Positions 5,722-7,115 of a stretch of DNA of 7,115 nucleotides are shown here, one piece after another; within the stretch, counting starts at the first letter, position 1; every line of letters starts with the position of its first letter. Where the stretch lies: positions 267-7,381 of the forward strand of contig DBZV01000209.1 of the NCBI GenBank assembly GCA_002311865.1. Reading direction: 5' to 3'. The notes under the pieces are model-generated. The model worked only from the letters and a program-made list of their open reading frames with translations. It did not search any database and was not told the DNA's origin. Position numbers and translations under genes: made by a program. The stretch is from Dehalococcoidia bacterium UBA1151 (lineage in GTDB: Bacteria > Chloroflexota > Dehalococcoidia > Lucifugimonadales > Lucifugimonadaceae).

Positions 5722-6549
5722 ATGAACATAGTTGATGCACACCCACATATCTACTCCGCAGATCTACTGAGCTATCCAACTGTTGATGATCCGTGGGAGC
5801 CAGGTGAGTCGGCGGAAGTGGCAGATCTGAAACTACGCATGGATGACGCCGGTGTTGCAAGGGCAGTTTTCATCCAGACGAGTACCTACTACGGTCACGA
5901 CAATCGCTACGTGATGGCAAGTTCCCAGGCCAACTCAGACTGGGCGACCGGCGTTGTGACGCTGAATCCTGAAGATCCGGAGCACGCGGAGGTGCTCACC
6001 GATGCGGTGGAGAACTATGGTGTGCGTGGATTGCGTGGAGTCGCTCCGATTGGCGGCGAGGGTGGTTATCGCCTCTGGACACGCGCCAGGGACCTTGGCG
6101 TGGTGGTGAACTGCATGGTGCTGGACGACTTAAACGCTGTTCCGGTAATCGAGAAGATCGCGACTGACCTGGATGATCTGCAGATCGTCCTCGACCACTG
6201 CTTCATGCTCAATGTATCGAACACGACTCAGACGCATACGTTGGAAGACAAACTGGCCGCTCTCAAGCGGCTCAGCGCTCTCCCGAACATCCATGCAAAG
6301 CTCACACCCGGTACGCACGGCTCGCAGCGTGTGTACCCGCATGAGGACATGCATGATCCCCTCAAGCGTATCATCGACATGTTTGGCCGGGATCGTTGCG
6401 TCTGGGGTTCTAACTTCCCAAACGCACTCTGGTCAAAAGGCACGTCATACCGACAGAACCTGACCCTCTTCACGGAAGAACTTGGCCTATCGGCATCCGA
6501 TCAGGCCGCGATTCTGAGTGAGACGGCGATGAGGCTGTGGTTTTCTTGA
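5722..6549 (+). CDS. Amidohydrolase family (Amidohydro_2) metal-dependent hydrolase, lactonase-like
   Basis: A 275-aa TIM-barrel hydrolase of the Amidohydro_2/COG3618 type, usual length 270-300 aa. Members hydrolyse lactones such as sugar lactones and 2-pyrone-4,6-dicarboxylate, or decarboxylate aromatic acids, in the cytoplasm. The N-terminal metal motif is DAHPHIY (5-11, H7 and H9). LRMDDAGVARAVFIQ (38-52), GVRGLRGV (100-107), IVLDHCF (155-161, H159), LPNIHAKLT (187-195) and FGRDRCVWGSNFP (221-233) follow in family order. The acidic residue usual in the last motif (G-S/T-D-W/F-P) is Asn231 here; this swap occurs in some relatives and may lower metal binding or mark a subfamily. The frame runs upstream to 5635, but the ATG at 5722 is chosen because MNIVDAHPHI is the usual family start; the Shine-Dalgarno there is weak. 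Lactonases of this kind often accompany enolase-superfamily dehydratases such as the one at the left edge, which hints at a shared sugar-acid pathway. The substrate is unknown. Confidence 0.88.
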   Translation: MNIVDAHPHIYSADLLSYPTVDDPWEPGESAEVADLKLRMDDAGVARAVFIQTSTYYGHDNRYVMASSQANSDWATGVVTLNPEDPEHAEVLTDAVENYGVRGLRGVAPIGGEGGYRLWTRARDLGVVVNCMVLDDLNAVPVIEKIATDLDDLQIVLDHCFMLNVSNTTQTHTLEDKLAALKRLSALPNIHAKLTPGTHGSQRVYPHEDMHDPLKRIIDMFGRDRCVWGSNFPNALWSKGTSYRQNLTLFTEELGLSASDQAAILSETAMRLWFS

Positions 6550-6597
6550 TTCGCGTCGGGTTGGAATACTAGACCAGAACACTTGCTGTGGGCGGGC

Positions 6598-6642
6598 CGT
6601 TGCGGGCTGGGGCAAGAGGGGATTTGGCACCCGCCCGCAACG
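6598..6642. terminator. Long-loop inverted repeat between convergent genes
   Basis: Perfect 10-bp arms CGTTGCGGGC (6598-6607) and GCCCGCAACG (6633-6642) enclose a 25-nt loop in the 109-bp gap between the genes ending at 6549 and 6659. An alternative stem, GGGCGGG (6590-6596) with CCCGCCC (6630-6636), competes for the same 3' bases. There is no T-run on either strand, so a bidirectional terminator role is inferred from GC-rich pairing and position. Confidence 0.4.
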
Positions 6643-6658
6643 TTCCTGACAGGGGATC

Positions 6659-7115
6659 TTAGCCCGTGCTAATTCCCGATGGGTTGCCGCAGCTTTTTAC
6701 GTACCACGTGCCGTCTATCTCCACCCAGACGTCAGCTAGCGCATGCTTCCGATTGCCAAACTCAAACGTGGTGTAAAGGACGAGGGCTTCTCCTGGAATC
6801 GTAATCACCACTCCGTATTCGTCTGCCGTGAAGCCTTCCAGCGTGTGGCCGCCGCGATGGAACAATTTCTGCCGCTCACTATCAGCCTGCTCTGCGATTT
6901 CGTCTGTCACCGTGATTCGCTGGTCGGGAGGACAGAATTCTTGATGCGCGGTCATGATCGCGACCGAGATATGTTTCCCGGCGCCATTTTGCGCCGAATT
7001 CTTCACACGAGTTAGTAGAGCATACTCGGTGCTACCGGGATCATATTTCGACAGGCTGTAGTCCGTTTGGATGAGGCTGGTGATCGGGTCATCAGGTGCA
7101 CTAGCAGTTGATTCC
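6659..7115 (-). CDS. Hypothetical protein, C-terminal 151 residues (5' end outside window)
   Basis: The minus-strand frame is open from the right edge to a stop at 6659-6661. A GTG at 7006 would give 115 aa, but the frame continues upstream with protein-like sequence (SLSKYDPGSTEYALLTRVK), so that GTG is probably internal. The visible part begins with a polar Ser/Ala/Asp/Pro stretch (ESTASAPDDP) like the linker after a lipoprotein signal, then about 135 mixed residues with two Cys (FCPPDQ and VKSCGNP) that could pair if exported. The strands GVVITIPGEALVLYTTFEF and VWVEIDGTWYVKSCG give a beta-rich end of the kind seen in small secreted or NTF2-like domains, but I do not recognise the family. 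It converges with the amidohydrolase gene across a hairpin-containing gap. Confidence 0.7.
   Translation of the reverse strand, partial: ESTASAPDDPITSLIQTDYSLSKYDPGSTEYALLTRVKNSAQNGAGKHISVAIMTAHQEFCPPDQRITVTDEIAEQADSERQKLFHRGGHTLEGFTADEYGVVITIPGEALVLYTTFEFGNRKHALADVWVEIDGTWYVKSCGNPSGISTG

Noticed and set aside
5623..5748. N-terminal extension of the lipoprotein (42 residues)
   Set aside because: It would place a Cys- and His-containing stretch ahead of a typical signal peptide and overlap the start of the amidohydrolase gene.
1..7115. CRISPR arrays, tRNA or rRNA genes, insertion sequences, attachment sites
   Set aside because: Reading through both strands I found no regularly spaced repeats, cloverleaf, rRNA-like stretch, transposase or terminal repeats.

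Overview
The window looks like a piece of a bacterial chromosome of moderately high GC (mid to high fifties by eye). The genes are densely packed, with one tight co-directional cluster and convergent and divergent neighbours around it. Several starts are GTG or TTG. The mix is an enolase-superfamily sugar-acid dehydratase, an RraA-like protein, an Amidohydro_2 hydrolase, a methylthioribose-phosphate isomerase and secreted FG-GAP/lipoprotein-type proteins. This would suit an uncultured Chloroflexota lineage (such as the SAR202 group, known for many COG4948 paralogues) or a similar heterotroph. That placement is inference only; no rRNA or other taxonomic marker is present.

Layout. Positions 1-1137 (minus) hold nearly all of a mandelate racemase/galactonate-dehydratase-like enzyme that runs off the left edge. 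A 238-bp divergent intergenic region with dyad symmetry (1138-1375) separates it from a plus-strand cluster: an RraA-family protein (1376-2026), a compact SAM-dependent methyltransferase with a TTG start (2040-2636) and mtnA (2633-3658, 4-bp overlap). A perfect 10-bp hairpin straddles the mtnA stop. A 154-aa protein follows (3752-4216); it resembles a degenerate GIY-YIG fold.

The minus strand of 4301-5622 carries what reads as one secreted FG-GAP/VCBS-repeat lipoprotein split by a -1 frameshift at a five-base homopolymer (4983-4987). Divergent from it is an Amidohydro_2 hydrolase (5722-6549). After a hairpin-forming intergenic stretch, a minus-strand gene of unknown function (6659-7115) runs off the right edge.

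How the genes may work together. In known sugar-acid pathways an Amidohydro_2 lactonase opens an aldonolactone, an enolase-superfamily dehydratase makes the 2-keto-3-deoxy acid, and an aldolase cleaves it. This window holds a candidate for the first two steps and an RraA-like protein, a family that includes class II pyruvate aldolases, as a possible third. The lactonase candidate is not in the same operon and no substrate can be assigned. MtnA works in methionine salvage or 5-deoxyribose disposal; no other salvage gene is visible. I see no CRISPR array, tRNA, rRNA, insertion sequence or phage gene, and no clear new multi-gene system. The best leads are the split FG-GAP gene, the GIY-YIG-like protein and the mixed rraA-methyltransferase-mtnA cluster.
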